A stretch of DNA of 64,000 nt from Alphaproteobacteria bacterium (GTDB taxonomy: Bacteria > Pseudomonadota > Alphaproteobacteria > Rhodobacterales > Rhodobacteraceae): contig JAUHWT010000001.1 in NCBI GenBank assembly GCA_030427145.1, positions 124,001 to 188,000 on the forward strand. Direction: 5' to 3'. Within the stretch, counting starts at the first letter, position 1. Each line of letters opens with the position of its first letter. Both the position numbers and the translations under genes were made by a program. The notes below the pieces were generated by a model, which searched no databases, was not told the origin of the DNA, and saw nothing but the letters and a program-made list of their open reading frames with translations. Shown in pieces: positions 26,069 to 33,850 of the stretch.

Positions 26069-27466
26069 ATGACCGCGTCCGATACCATCACCGCAAGCGG
26101 CCTCGACGCGGCCATTGCCGATCTGAAAAACCTCTATGGCGACCGGATCCAGACCGGCCGCTCCATCCGCGAACAGCACGCGCACACCACCACCCCCATT
26201 CCAAACCAGCCGCCCGACGCGGTTGTCTTCCCCCAGACGACTGAGGAAGTCGCGGAAACCGTCCGCATCTGCGCCCGCAACGCCATCCCGGTCATTCCCT
26301 TCGGCACCGGCACCTCGCTCGAGGGCCAGGTCAACGCGCCCAATGGCGGCATCAGCCTCGATTTTTCGCGCATGAACCGCGTCCTCAGCATCAATTCCGA
26401 GGATCTCGACTGCGTGGTTGAGCCCGGCATCACCCGCGAGGACCTCAACCACGCCCTGCGCGATCAGGGCCTGTTCTTCCCCGTTGATCCCGGCGCCAAT
26501 GCCAGCATCGGCGGCATGGCCGCCACCCGCGCTTCAGGCACCAACGCCGTGCGCTACGGCACCATGAAGGACAACATCCTCGGCCTCACCGCCGTGCTGG
26601 CCGATGGCCGCATCGTCAAAACCGGCACCCGCGCCCGCAAAACCTCCGCCGGCTACGACATCACCCGGCTCCTCATCGGCGCCGAGGGCACACTGGGCAT
26701 CATCACCGGCATCACGCTCCGCCTGCACGGCATCCCCGAGAAAATCTCGGCCGCCACCTGTTCCTTCCCGGACGTGCATTCCGCCTGCCGCTCGGTCACC
26801 ACGGCCATTCAGATGGGCCTGCCGATTGCCCGCATCGAGCTTCTGAACGCGCTCCAGGTCCAGGCCTGCAATGCGTACTCAAAACTCGACCTGCCCCCCA
26901 CGCCGCTCCTGCTGCTGGAATTTCACGGCACCGAGGCCTCCGTGGCCGAACAGGCCGAAACCTTCGGGGAGGTCGCCTCCGAATTCGGCGGCAGCGCCTT
27001 CGCCTGGACGAGCAGCACCGAGGAACGCAACCGCCTCTGGAAAGCCCGCCACGACGCCTATTTCTCCGTCCTGCCCCTGCGCCCCGGCGCCCGGCCGATC
27101 GCGACGGATGTCTGCGTCCCCGTCTCCCGGCTTGCCGACTGCGTGACGGAGGCCGAACGCGAGGCCGACAAACTCGGCTTCCCCGCCCCCATCGTGGGTC
27201 ATGTGGGCGACGGCAATTTCCACTTCTCCCTGCTCGTGATGCCGGACGATCCGGCCGAATACGCCCGCGCCAGGGATTTCATCGGCTGGCTCAACGACCT
27301 CGCCATCTCCATGGAAGGCACCTGCACCGGCGAACACGGCATCGGCCAGGGCAAACAGCCCTACCTCCGCCGCGAACTCGGCGACACGGTCGACATGATG
27401 ATCGCCATCAAAAAAGCCCTCGACCCGCAGAACATCCTGAACCCAGGCAAGATTTTTTCACTGTGA
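26069..27466 (+). CDS. FAD-linked D-lactate dehydrogenase (LDHD/GlcD family)
   Basis: This is a 465-residue flavoprotein. The FAD-binding PCMH domain spans about residues 45-225 (PDAVVFPQTTEEVAE, IPFGTGTSLEGQ, DPGANASIGGMAATRASGTN). The C-terminal FAD-oxidase domain has GHVGDGNFHF and TCTGEHGIGQGK, the latter near the flavin. The pattern fits mitochondrial-type D-lactate dehydrogenase better than glycolate oxidase GlcD, and no glcE or glcF follows. It would oxidise D-lactate or other 2-hydroxy acids and pass electrons to cytochrome c or quinone. It is last in the plus-strand hem block. Confidence 0.9.
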   Translation: MTASDTITASGLDAAIADLKNLYGDRIQTGRSIREQHAHTTTPIPNQPPDAVVFPQTTEEVAETVRICARNAIPVIPFGTGTSLEGQVNAPNGGISLDFSRMNRVLSINSEDLDCVVEPGITREDLNHALRDQGLFFPVDPGANASIGGMAATRASGTNAVRYGTMKDNILGLTAVLADGRIVKTGTRARKTSAGYDITRLLIGAEGTLGIITGITLRLHGIPEKISAATCSFPDVHSACRSVTTAIQMGLPIARIELLNALQVQACNAYSKLDLPPTPLLLLEFHGTEASVAEQAETFGEVASEFGGSAFAWTSSTEERNRLWKARHDAYFSVLPLRPGARPIATDVCVPVSRLADCVTEAEREADKLGFPAPIVGHVGDGNFHFSLLVMPDDPAEYARARDFIGWLNDLAISMEGTCTGEHGIGQGKQPYLRRELGDTVDMMIAIKKALDPQNILNPGKIFSL

Positions 27467-27490
27467 TTTGATTCGCAGGGGCTTTTTCCC

Positions 27491-27569
27491 CGAGGGCATC
27501 GCGGACCTCGGGTGGCGTGTTAGCGCCTCCCATGGGGGAGGTCAGCGCTGCCCGGCGTCGCCGCCGGGC
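27491..27569. repeat. 80-bp interspersed repeat, copy B
   Basis: This is the reverse complement of copy A at 15929-16008, with a few differences (for example CCCGGCGTCGCCGCCGGG in the hairpin). It lies between the convergent D-lactate dehydrogenase and rpsI genes. Confidence 0.8.
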
Positions 27570-27625
27570 GGGACAATTGAGATCAACTGCCTGAAAAAAG
27601 ACCGATCACAGGGACTACGCAAACA

Positions 27626-27658
27626 CAAAAAAAAAGGGCCGCGAAACCGCGACCCTTT
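27626..27658 (-). terminator. Intrinsic terminator of rplM-rpsI
   Basis: Read on the minus strand, AAAGGG-T-CGCG and CGCG-C-CCTTT form a stem with one mismatch around a short loop, followed by nine T residues. It lies 26 bases past the rpsI stop. Confidence 0.85.
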
Positions 27659-27683
27659 CCAAATCCAAATGTCCTGAAGCGAA

Positions 27684-28172
27684 TTAACGCTTGGAGAACT
27701 GGAAGCTCCGGCGAGCCTTGCGCTTACCGTATTTCTTACGCTCAACCACACGGCTGTCGCGGGTCAGGAAGCCGGCGGCTTTCAGAGCGGGACGCAGGGA
27801 CGGCTCATAGAGCGTCAGCGCCTTGGAAATGCCGTGCTTGACCGCACCGGCCTGACCGGAAAGGCCACCGCCCTTGACGGTCGCCATCACGTCGAACTGA
27901 CCGGCAACACCGGCGACGCTGAACGCCTGGCCGATAACCATCTGCAGCACGGGACGCGCGAAATAGGCGTTCATGTCCTTGCCGTTCACGGTCACCTTGC
28001 CGGAACCGGGGCGGATCCAGACACGGGCAACCGCGTCCTTCCGCTTGCCGGTGGCATAGGAGCGGCCAAGTTCGTCACGAACCGGCTCATGCACGGGAGC
28101 CGCATCAGCGGCGGGAGCGTCGGCAACGGCGCTCTGGAGTTCTTCGAGCGAGGAAAGGTCAGCCATGTTCAT
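27684..28172 (-). CDS. rpsI: Ribosomal protein S9
   Basis: This 162-residue 30S protein touches the P-site tRNA with its C-terminal tail. It has [21 protein letters not shown] and the RK-rich end [16 protein letters not shown]. An N-terminal extension of about 35 residues rich in Ala/Glu precedes the conserved core, as in other alphaproteobacteria. The ATG overlaps the rplM stop (ATGA). Confidence 0.98.
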   Translation of the reverse strand: MNMADLSSLEELQSAVADAPAADAAPVHEPVRDELGRSYATGKRKDAVARVWIRPGSGKVTVNGKDMNAYFARPVLQMVIGQAFSVAGVAGQFDVMATVKGGGLSGQAGAVKHGISKALTLYEPSLRPALKAAGFLTRDSRVVERKKYGKRKARRSFQFSKR

Positions 28173-28633
28173 GCGCTCCGGGTGTTTTTGGGGTTCATCG
28201 ACGCAAGGTCGATTACTTCAGGTGCCTGGGCCTCATGGGGGTGTTCCGCACCCGCATAAACCCGCAGGTTTGTCATCTGCGTCCGGCTCAGCGGTCCACC
28301 GGGCAGCATGCGCTCAACGGCTTTCATGACGACACGCTCGGGGTGCTTGCCCTCAAGGATCTGACCGGCAGTGCGGTGCTTGATGCCGCCCGGGTGACCG
28401 GTGTGCCAGTAGTATTTCTTGTCGGTACGCTTGTTACCGGTCATCTGCACCTTGTCGGCGTTGATGACGATCACGTTGTCGCCCATGTCCATATGCGGCG
28501 TAAACGTCGCCTTGTGCTTGCCACGCAGACGCATGGCCACATGGGTTGCGAGACGGCCAAGCACCACGCCCTCGGCGTCGATGATGACCCACTTCTTTTC
28601 AATATCTGCCGGTTTGGCGGAATATGTTTTCAT
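28169..28633 (-). CDS. rplM: Ribosomal protein L13
   Basis: This 154-residue 50S protein binds 23S rRNA early in assembly. The start [20 protein letters not shown] is the normal N-terminus; the 43-codon in-frame extension upstream is leader. Signatures are [17 protein letters not shown] and [10 protein letters not shown]. It is first in the rplM-rpsI operon, with the promoter seen at 28711-28738. Confidence 0.98.
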   Translation of the reverse strand: MKTYSAKPADIEKKWVIIDAEGVVLGRLATHVAMRLRGKHKATFTPHMDMGDNVIVINADKVQMTGNKRTDKKYYWHTGHPGGIKHRTAGQILEGKHPERVVMKAVERMLPGGPLSRTQMTNLRVYAGAEHPHEAQAPEVIDLASMNPKNTRSA

Positions 28634-28710
28634 TGTCAGGTCCGATCTTTTTAAGCTCAGGGTCCGGGGTGCAGGCGTATTCCCACGACCCGTCAACCGA
28701 ACGAGCGCGT

Positions 28711-28738
28711 GTTTTAGCCGGAATTGCATCCGCGTCAA
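28711..28738 (-). promoter_or_regulatory. Promoter of rplM-rpsI
   Basis: On the minus strand, TTGACG (28738-28733), a 16-base spacer and TAAAAC (28716-28711) form a good sigma-70-type promoter, giving a leader of about 70 bases. Confidence 0.55.
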
Positions 28739-28786
28739 CACCCTTTTGTCAGAAATAATCAAACGAAATCATTGTGTTAAAAATAC

Positions 28787-28800
28787 GGTATTATAATACC
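28787..28800. promoter_or_regulatory. 14-bp AT-rich palindrome
   Basis: GGTATTATAATACC is a perfect palindrome midway between the rplM promoter and the divergent small-ORF promoter. It could be an operator; no regulator is known. Confidence 0.3.
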
Positions 28801-28890
28801 CCACAATTTGAAGCGATTCCCTCCTCCCTCACCCGCCCGACAGGCGTCTCTATCCTGCGGACAAGCCTAAGGCCCGTCCCGCCGGCTTGA

Positions 28891-28919
28891 TTGAAAATTG
28901 AGCAAAAATCGGATATACT
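28891..28919 (+). promoter_or_regulatory. Promoter of small ORF and SMR-like gene
   Basis: TTGAAA (28891-28896), a 17-base spacer and TATACT (28914-28919) form a strong sigma-70-type promoter, 42 bases before the 30-codon ORF. Confidence 0.6.
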
Positions 28920-28960
28920 CTCGCTCATACAATCCATTATTTCAAAAAGAGTAGTCACAC

Positions 28961-29053
28961 ATGCGTCCTTTACGGGATTACTTCCAGCGTGCCCGGAAGA
29001 CGGGAGAGTATTACCAAACACATTGCGCCATCAAATGGCGGGGTGACCAATGA
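28961..29053 (+). CDS. Putative 30-residue peptide coupled to membrane protein
   Basis: The frame reads MRPLRDYFQRARKTGEYYQT and then HCAIKWRGDQ, and its TGA overlaps the next gene's ATG (ATGA). A strong promoter lies just upstream with the ATG in the expected place. The peptide is basic and soluble. It may be a leader peptide whose translation opens the downstream start, or a functional small protein. I know no family for it. Confidence 0.45.
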   Translation: MRPLRDYFQRARKTGEYYQTHCAIKWRGDQ

Positions 29054-29376
29054 ACACGGCGCTCATCCTGATGGCCGTTTGCCTGATGACCCTCGCCGGG
29101 GACTATTTCATCAAACTGGCCTCAAGCCGCCCGGACGGGCTGAATTCCGTCATGTTCGTCACCGGCGCCCTGCTCTACGGCCTGCCCGCCTTCGGCTGGT
29201 TCTTCCTGATGCGCAGCCACTCGCTCGCCGCCGTCGCGGTCTTCTACTCCGCCTCGACCCTGCTTCTGATGGCGGCCCTCGGCCATGTGGTCTTCCGCGA
29301 ACCTCTGGGCCTGCGCGAGATGATCGGCGGCACGCTCGCCATCATGTCCGTGGCGGTCATGTCCTGGGAAACCTGA
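29050..29376 (+). CDS. Four-helix SMR/EamA-like membrane protein
   Basis: This 108-residue protein is almost entirely membrane: four helices at about 3-22, 32-52, 58-78 and 85-105. The size and pattern (one half of an EamA repeat, FREPLGLREMIGGTLAIMSV in the last helix) match small multidrug resistance or EamA-like transporters that dimerise. SMR proteins normally have Glu in helix 1; here that helix is MNTALILMAVCLMTLAGDYF with Asp18 instead, so drug/proton antiport is uncertain. It is translationally coupled to the 30-codon ORF. Confidence 0.75.
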   Translation: MNTALILMAVCLMTLAGDYFIKLASSRPDGLNSVMFVTGALLYGLPAFGWFFLMRSHSLAAVAVFYSASTLLLMAALGHVVFREPLGLREMIGGTLAIMSVAVMSWET

Positions 29377-29384
29377 CTCCCTAC

Positions 29385-29483
29385 AGCGTTTGGCGAATTA
29401 CCAGATAAATCTCTCATCACCCAACGCGTTGAAATCCTTGATTTCAGGCAGCGTTGGGTGATTCAGGTTTTTCGCATAACGCT
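29385..29483. repeat. 99-bp three-level nested palindrome
   Basis: The outer arms are AGCGTT..GCGAA and TTCGC..AACGCT. The middle arms are ATCACCCAACGC (29416-29427) and GCGTTGGGTGAT (29451-29462). The inner arms are TGAAATC and GATTTCA (29430-29446). It fills the gap between convergent genes and could be a MITE-like element, a cruciform-forming repeat or a two-way terminator. Confidence 0.7.
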
Positions 29484-29660
29484 TTAGAAAACACTCATCC
29501 GGTCCGGCCGCATCCCGTCCACAACCCCGGTCAACTTCAGCACCGTATAGACCACCATCAACCCGATGGTCACATAGAGCACGCGACGCGGACCGGGTTT
29601 ACGGGTAAAGAGCGCAATTACGGCCACAACCGCAACAAACAGAAAAATGTATCTCAGCAC
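29484..29660 (-). CDS. Small two-helix membrane protein
   Basis: This is a 58-residue protein from a GTG start preceded by GGGGTGAGAC. Helix 1 is YIFLFVAVVAVIALFT, helix 2 is VLYVTIGLMVVYTVLKLTGVV, and a positive loop RKPGPRR lies between them. The longer ATG frame would run into the divergent YchJ gene and is less likely. The function is unknown. Confidence 0.6.
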   Translation of the reverse strand: MLRYIFLFVAVVAVIALFTRKPGPRRVLYVTIGLMVVYTVLKLTGVVDGMRPDRMSVF

Positions 29661-29769
29661 CGTCTCACCCCAGCCTGATCCCTTGTCTACCTCAATCCTT
29701 TGCCCACCGGCGTTTGTCAAACCGTAACGCGCTTGCGGACCGTTTGTGGCTCGGGCAAAGCTCACCGCC

Positions 29770-30186
29770 ATGAGCGACACACCGCAAAACTGCCCCTGCG
29801 GCAGTAAACGCCCCTACCCCGCCTGCTGCGGCCGGTTTCTCGACGGCACCGCCAGCCCCGAAACGGCGGAGGAACTCATGCGTTCCCGCTACACAGCCCA
29901 TTGCCGCGGCGACATTTCCTGGCTGCGCAAAACCCTCGCCCCCGACCGGCAATCCACCTTCGACCCCATCGCCACCGCCGAATGGGCCATGCAAAACCAA
30001 TGGACCGGCCTCAAAATCCTCAAAACCCGCCGCGGCCGTGCCCAGGATGACGAGGGCACCGTCCTCTTCAAGGCCAGCTACCACACCCCCACCGGCCCCG
30101 GCACCCACCGCGAAAACAGCCTGTTTCGCCGGGTCGACGGGCGCTGGTATTATGTCGACGCCGTCCAGGCCAAAATCCGCGGTTAA
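29770..30186 (+). CDS. ychJ: YchJ family SEC-C protein (UPF0225)
   Basis: This is a 138-residue protein. The N-terminal SEC-C zinc motif CPCGSKRPYPACCG (residues about 8-21) is followed by the NTF2-like YchJ domain (AEELMRSRYTAHCRGD, FKASYHTP, ENSLFRRVDGRWYYVD). The start MSDTPQNCPCG is preferred; an ATG eight codons earlier exists. The function of the family is unclear; SEC-C motifs bind zinc and often proteins. Confidence 0.9.
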   Translation: MSDTPQNCPCGSKRPYPACCGRFLDGTASPETAEELMRSRYTAHCRGDISWLRKTLAPDRQSTFDPIATAEWAMQNQWTGLKILKTRRGRAQDDEGTVLFKASYHTPTGPGTHRENSLFRRVDGRWYYVDAVQAKIRG

Positions 30187-30255
30187 CAAAAACTTGTCTG
30201 GAACTTTCCCTCGTCGATGGGGGTAGAAGAGTGTCACCAAACCAGGAGGGTACAC

Positions 30256-30708
30256 ATGAAACCGGTAACTGCAGCCACCATCGCGCTGCTCACGGCCACG
30301 GCCAGCCCGGCACTTGCCGATCTCATCACCAAGACGAGCCCCTATTCCGTTGACCACACCGTCAACCGTCTCGCGCTCGCCGCCGAGGAAGCCGGCGCCA
30401 CCGTCTTCGCCGATGTCGACCACGCCGCTGGCGCCGAGCAGATCGGCACCCGGCTGAGCCCCACCCGGATGCTCATGTTCGGAAATCCCAAAATCGGAAC
30501 CCCCGCCATCGAGGCCGCCCCGACCGCCGGTCTCGACCTGCCGCTCCGCGTGGTGGTCTACGAAAACGCCGACGGCTCCGTCAGCCTGTCCTATCACGAA
30601 CCGGCCGACCTGGCCGCGACCCACGGCATCGACGCGGACGCACCCTATCTCGCCACCATGAACGGCGCTCTGGGCAAGCTGACCGACGCGGCCATCGCCG
30701 AGGAATAG
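30256..30708 (+). CDS. Periplasmic DUF302 protein
   Basis: This is a 150-residue protein with a signal peptide (MKPVTAATIALLTATASPAL, cleavage after ALA). The DUF302 domain follows: TVNRLALAAEEAGATVFADVDHA, TRMLMFGNPKIGTPAIEAAP, LDLPLRVVVYENADGSVSL and SYHEPADLA, close to the family consensus. DUF302 proteins are small and often linked to stress; their function is unknown. AGGAGG lies at ideal distance from the ATG. It borders the restriction island. Confidence 0.88.
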   Translation: MKPVTAATIALLTATASPALADLITKTSPYSVDHTVNRLALAAEEAGATVFADVDHAAGAEQIGTRLSPTRMLMFGNPKIGTPAIEAAPTAGLDLPLRVVVYENADGSVSLSYHEPADLAATHGIDADAPYLATMNGALGKLTDAAIAEE

Positions 30709-30801
30709 GTTAACGCGACCAGCAGGCGGGGGAAGTCGGCGACGGAAGCGGTTTCCCCCAAATGCCCAGCAAAAACCCCCCGTTTTTGACCAAACCCCCA
30801 G

Positions 30802-30880
30802 CAATCTGCGCCATTTGATTCACAATCTGTGCCATTTGACTCTCAATCTGTGCCACTTTGACACCAAACTGCGCCACTCA
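30802..30880. repeat. 21-bp tandem repeats, about 3.7 units
   Basis: Units begin CAATCTGYGCCAYTTGA at 30802, 30823, 30844 and (degenerate) 30865, the last running into the 3' end of the restriction gene. On the minus strand they read as TGGCRCAGATTG repeats. Such multiple short repeats resemble the transposase-binding ends of IS21-family elements, so this may be an IS remnant. No istA or istB is present. Confidence 0.65.
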
Positions 30881-32158
30881 GAACACCTCAAACGCCATCT
30901 GACCGGGCAGAATCCCGAACTCCGCCTGCCGCTTCCGCGCCATTTCTATGAACTCCGCCACGCTCATCGGCTCGGTCCCCGGCGCCATCCCCCCGAAATC
31001 CCAGTGCCGCGCTTTGGGAATGACGAGGCGCAGACCATCCGAGGCCATTTCCTGTAACTGACTGAAAGATATACGTGTTTCGAGCGTCAGGAGATACTTC
31101 TGCGGGATGTGTTCCGCCTCCGAGAGCACCTGCCGCCACCGGTCCTTGCAGGTCGTCTTCACACCCAGCGCAATCAGCCTCTCCCGCGCCACATCCTCCC
31201 GGTGATACAGGCTCCCCGACGGCAGCATAAAATCCAGCCGCTTCTTCATCTCCGTCACAACTTCCGCCTCAAAAGCGATCCCGCACCGCAAAAACACCTC
31301 CCGCACATGATGCGCAAAGGCGTATCCCGCTCGGGATTTACGGCGGTTGTTCACGCTGAGCGAAAAACGGACAAAGGCCGCCACGTCCGTTCGGTTACCG
31401 GACTGAAAACCCTCACGGATTCTCTGTGATACCACATGCTGCTCCAACTCGCGAAACAGCACATCCTCCCGCTCAAACCACGCCAAAAGCGCCCCATCCG
31501 GGTCGGCTTTGGCATCCATTTCCGGCAATGTTGCACGTGCGAAATCGGAAAACCTGGCCGTGGACGGAAACGCGCCGTGGAACGTCTCCACCATCCGATC
31601 GAGCCATCCGGAATCCTCCGGCAAAACCTCGATCCCCAGATCCTCAAGAATGCCCCGCACCTGATGATCCAGCGGCCCGGTTTCGAGATCATCGCCAAAA
31701 AGCGTTTCAATTGAATGGGTTGCCTCAACCCCGAACAGCCATTGCAACTGCTGTTCCACCGTCGACCCGTTCGGCGCCACCACGATCAGCAACGCCCCGT
31801 CCGGCTTTTTCGCCAGCAAAAACAGGTCCCCTTCCCGCATAACCCGCGTCACTTCATTCGTCGGATAATAGAGCCGCCATTCCGGCCCCCTCTTGGGATC
31901 TTTCCAGCGGGAATCGTACCAGGTCACGTCGCTGTCGACGGTCAGACTGTCCTCCGCATCGTCGGTAATGCGAACGTAACGTGTTGGAATACCGTTGTTT
32001 TCCTTGCGCATCCGGTTCGCGTCAGTGCCAAGCAGCGTGTTGAACGCATTGCGTCCACCGACCTCATGCTGGTTGGATTTCCCCTGCACCGTGTCCACAC
32101 TGGTCAGCCGCTTGCAGGCGATCCCGTCAAAATACTGCCGCAACGATCCCTGTTTCAT
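30878..32158 (-). CDS. EcoRII-type restriction endonuclease
   Basis: This 426-residue enzyme is similar in length to EcoRII (404). The N-terminal part (to about 170) corresponds to the DNA-binding effector domain (TRYVRITDDAEDSL, WRLYYPTNEVTRVMREGDLF). The C-terminal catalytic domain has RRKSRAGYAFAHHV, then the PD-(D/E)XK-type core KKRLDFMLPSG and VKTTCKDRWRQVLSEA, ending in LLTLETRISFSQLQEM, the EcoRII-C pattern. It should cut CCWGG DNA, type IIE, needing two sites. Its start overlaps the vsr stop (ATGA), placing it last in a dcm-vsr-R operon. Confidence 0.9.
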   Translation of the reverse strand: MKQGSLRQYFDGIACKRLTSVDTVQGKSNQHEVGGRNAFNTLLGTDANRMRKENNGIPTRYVRITDDAEDSLTVDSDVTWYDSRWKDPKRGPEWRLYYPTNEVTRVMREGDLFLLAKKPDGALLIVVAPNGSTVEQQLQWLFGVEATHSIETLFGDDLETGPLDHQVRGILEDLGIEVLPEDSGWLDRMVETFHGAFPSTARFSDFARATLPEMDAKADPDGALLAWFEREDVLFRELEQHVVSQRIREGFQSGNRTDVAAFVRFSLSVNNRRKSRAGYAFAHHVREVFLRCGIAFEAEVVTEMKKRLDFMLPSGSLYHREDVARERLIALGVKTTCKDRWRQVLSEAEHIPQKYLLTLETRISFSQLQEMASDGLRLVIPKARHWDFGGMAPGTEPMSVAEFIEMARKRQAEFGILPGQMAFEVF

Positions 32159-32658
32159 GCCGGCTGCACACCCTCAACAACCCCGCGCTCGTCACCCGAG
32201 GTCAGCCACCTCCCCACCTGGTCGATCAGAACATCTGGTTCAAGCGCCGTCCGGCCGCGCATGGTACATTCCCAGACCGTCAGCACGCGCCAGCCAAGTG
32301 TTTGGCAAGCCTCAACATTCTCCAGATCCCGCGCCTGGGTCCGGCCAATTTTTGCGGCCCAGAACTCCGCGTTCCCCTTCGGCAAACGAAAGTGCATGCA
32401 GCCCTCATGCCCGTGCCAGTAACAGCCATTCACGAAAATCACCGCCCGCCATTTTGGCAGAACGATATCGGGTTTCCCGGGAAGATCACGGCGATGCAGA
32501 CTGTATCGAAACCCGGCCCTATGCAGCCCGCGCCGCAGCAGAATTTCGGGTTTCGTATCCTTTGGACCAATACGCGCCATGACCTCGGAACGGGTCAAAG
32601 GCCGTTTGTTTTCAGCCGGTTGCGTCCTTGATCTTGCGGGCTTTGAGCGGGACGACAT
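32155..32658 (-). CDS. vsr: Very short patch repair endonuclease Vsr
   Basis: Vsr nicks 5' of the T in T:G mismatches made when 5-methylcytosine in CCWGG deaminates, starting repair. The 167 residues include [42 protein letters not shown] (catalytic Asp in PD) and [14 protein letters not shown] with the zinc-binding Cys/His. The frame overlaps the 3' end of dcm by 47 bases and the restriction gene by 4. The first 20 residues are basic and variable, and a later start near MARIGPKDT is possible. It protects a genome that carries a cytosine methylase of this kind. Confidence 0.93.
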   Translation of the reverse strand: MSSRSKPARSRTQPAENKRPLTRSEVMARIGPKDTKPEILLRRGLHRAGFRYSLHRRDLPGKPDIVLPKWRAVIFVNGCYWHGHEGCMHFRLPKGNAEFWAAKIGRTQARDLENVEACQTLGWRVLTVWECTMRGRTALEPDVLIDQVGRWLTSGDERGVVEGVQPA

Positions 32659-33739
32659 TGCCTGTTATCCAGGGTTGCAGGGCCTCCGCGATTGCCACCG
32701 CCACCGGTGCCGCAACCGCATTTCCGAACTGCTTATAGGCCTGCGTGTCCGAAACCGGAATGGCAAACGGACGGTTTCCGCCCTTTCGGTCAAACCCCAT
32801 CAGCCGCGAGCACTCCCGCGGGGTCAGACGCCGCGGATTTTTGCCCGGCTGCGCGATCAGAATTTCCGACCCGTCCTTGTAATACCGCGCCGACAGCGTC
32901 CGCGCGACGCCGGTCCCGTCGAACAGGCCAAAGCCGAATCCGTTGCCCTTGGCCCGGTGCTTGGCCGCGTAATTTTGTAGATAATTCCACAACTTGTCGC
33001 TGAGGGTATACTTGTCAGCCACCCGCCCCATCGGCCCGGAGGTATAGGGTTCCTCCGCAGCCTCAGACCCGTCCTCAGGGTGAAGAATATCCGCCAGCGT
33101 CGGGTTCGCGGTCGCGTCCGGCACCATGATATCGTCAAACGTGAAGCCGGGATCGGCGTCTTCCCGGAAACCCACGATGAAGATCCGCTCCCGATGCTGC
33201 GGCACCCAGGACCGGGCGTCAATGATGCGCCAAGACACCTTGTAGCCCAAATCCTCCTGCAACACCTTGAGGATCACCTCAAAGGTGCGGCCCTTGTCGT
33301 GGGAGACGAGATTCTTAACGTTTTCAAGGAGAAACGCCTTGGGCCGGTGATGTTTGATAATGCGCGCCACATCAAAAAACAGCGTGCCCTGGGTCTCATC
33401 CATGAAGCCATGGGCGCGGTTCAGGGAGTTTTTCTTGCTCACACCCGCAATGCTGAACGGCTGACAGGGAAACCCCGCGAGCAGCACGTCATGGGGCGGA
33501 ATCTCACCCTGATCTATTTCGGTAATGTCACCCATCACCGGATGATCGGAGCCAAAATTCTCCAGATAGGTCTGCTGCGAATACCTGTTCCACTCGCTGG
33601 TGAACACACACTCGCCGCCAATGCCCTCAAAACCGATGCGCAGACCACCGATTCCGGCAAACAGATCGACAAATGTAAAAGCCGCTCCGGATTGCGGCGC
33701 CCCCGCGCCACGTCCCACCCCGAAACCGCCGTACTTCAT
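32612..33739 (-). CDS. dcm: DNA (cytosine-5) methyltransferase, Dcm/M.EcoRII type
   Basis: This enzyme methylates the inner cytosine of its site; the pattern matches the CCWGG family. Motif I is [16 protein letters not shown], motif IV is [14 protein letters not shown] with the catalytic Cys, motif VI is LLENVKNL, and motif VIII is [11 protein letters not shown]. The target-recognition region has [25 protein letters not shown] and [16 protein letters not shown], close to Dcm. Motif X is [10 protein letters not shown]. The start [10 protein letters not shown] has AGGAGG upstream; an ATG at 33763 would add eight residues. It comes first in the operon, so methylation should precede restriction. 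Confidence 0.94.
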   Translation of the reverse strand: MKYGGFGVGRGAGAPQSGAAFTFVDLFAGIGGLRIGFEGIGGECVFTSEWNRYSQQTYLENFGSDHPVMGDITEIDQGEIPPHDVLLAGFPCQPFSIAGVSKKNSLNRAHGFMDETQGTLFFDVARIIKHHRPKAFLLENVKNLVSHDKGRTFEVILKVLQEDLGYKVSWRIIDARSWVPQHRERIFIVGFREDADPGFTFDDIMVPDATANPTLADILHPEDGSEAAEEPYTSGPMGRVADKYTLSDKLWNYLQNYAAKHRAKGNGFGFGLFDGTGVARTLSARYYKDGSEILIAQPGKNPRRLTPRECSRLMGFDRKGGNRPFAIPVSDTQAYKQFGNAVAAPVAVAIAEALQPWITGNVVPLKARKIKDATG

Positions 33740-33799
33740 TCCCTCAACATCCTCCTGGGGCATATATGGTGTTACCCTGAAGGATTTGATACAAAATAT

Positions 33800-33804
33800 C
33801 CAGG
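33800..33804. promoter_or_regulatory. CCWGG site in dcm upstream region
   Basis: CCAGG lies about 40-60 bases before the dcm start, and a second CCAGG overlaps the AGGAGG ribosome-binding site (about 33755). Methylases of this family can repress their own promoter by binding there. Confidence 0.3.
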
Positions 33805-33850
33805 GAGAAATTAACGTGTTTCACTTTTGTTCCAGGATTTTCCGCTTCTG

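Larger units (their letters stand above)
28634..28960. other. Intergenic region between rplM and the small coupled ORF
   Basis: This 327-base gap holds the rplM leader and promoter, the palindrome at 28787-28800, and the promoter of the plus-strand ORF pair. No protein gene is supported; a 76-codon minus-strand frame across it has no homology features or RBS. Confidence 0.6.

Noticed and set aside
24708-26069. 453-codon minus-strand ORF
   Set aside because: It is antisense to hemY and has Gly/Val-rich shadow composition.
28791-29021. 76-codon minus-strand ORF between rplM and the SMR-like gene
   Set aside because: It overlaps a strong plus-strand promoter and the coupled small ORF, and has no RBS or recognisable composition.
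30802-30880. Tandem repeats as a CRISPR array
   Set aside because: The 21-bp units are contiguous without spacers and no cas genes are near.
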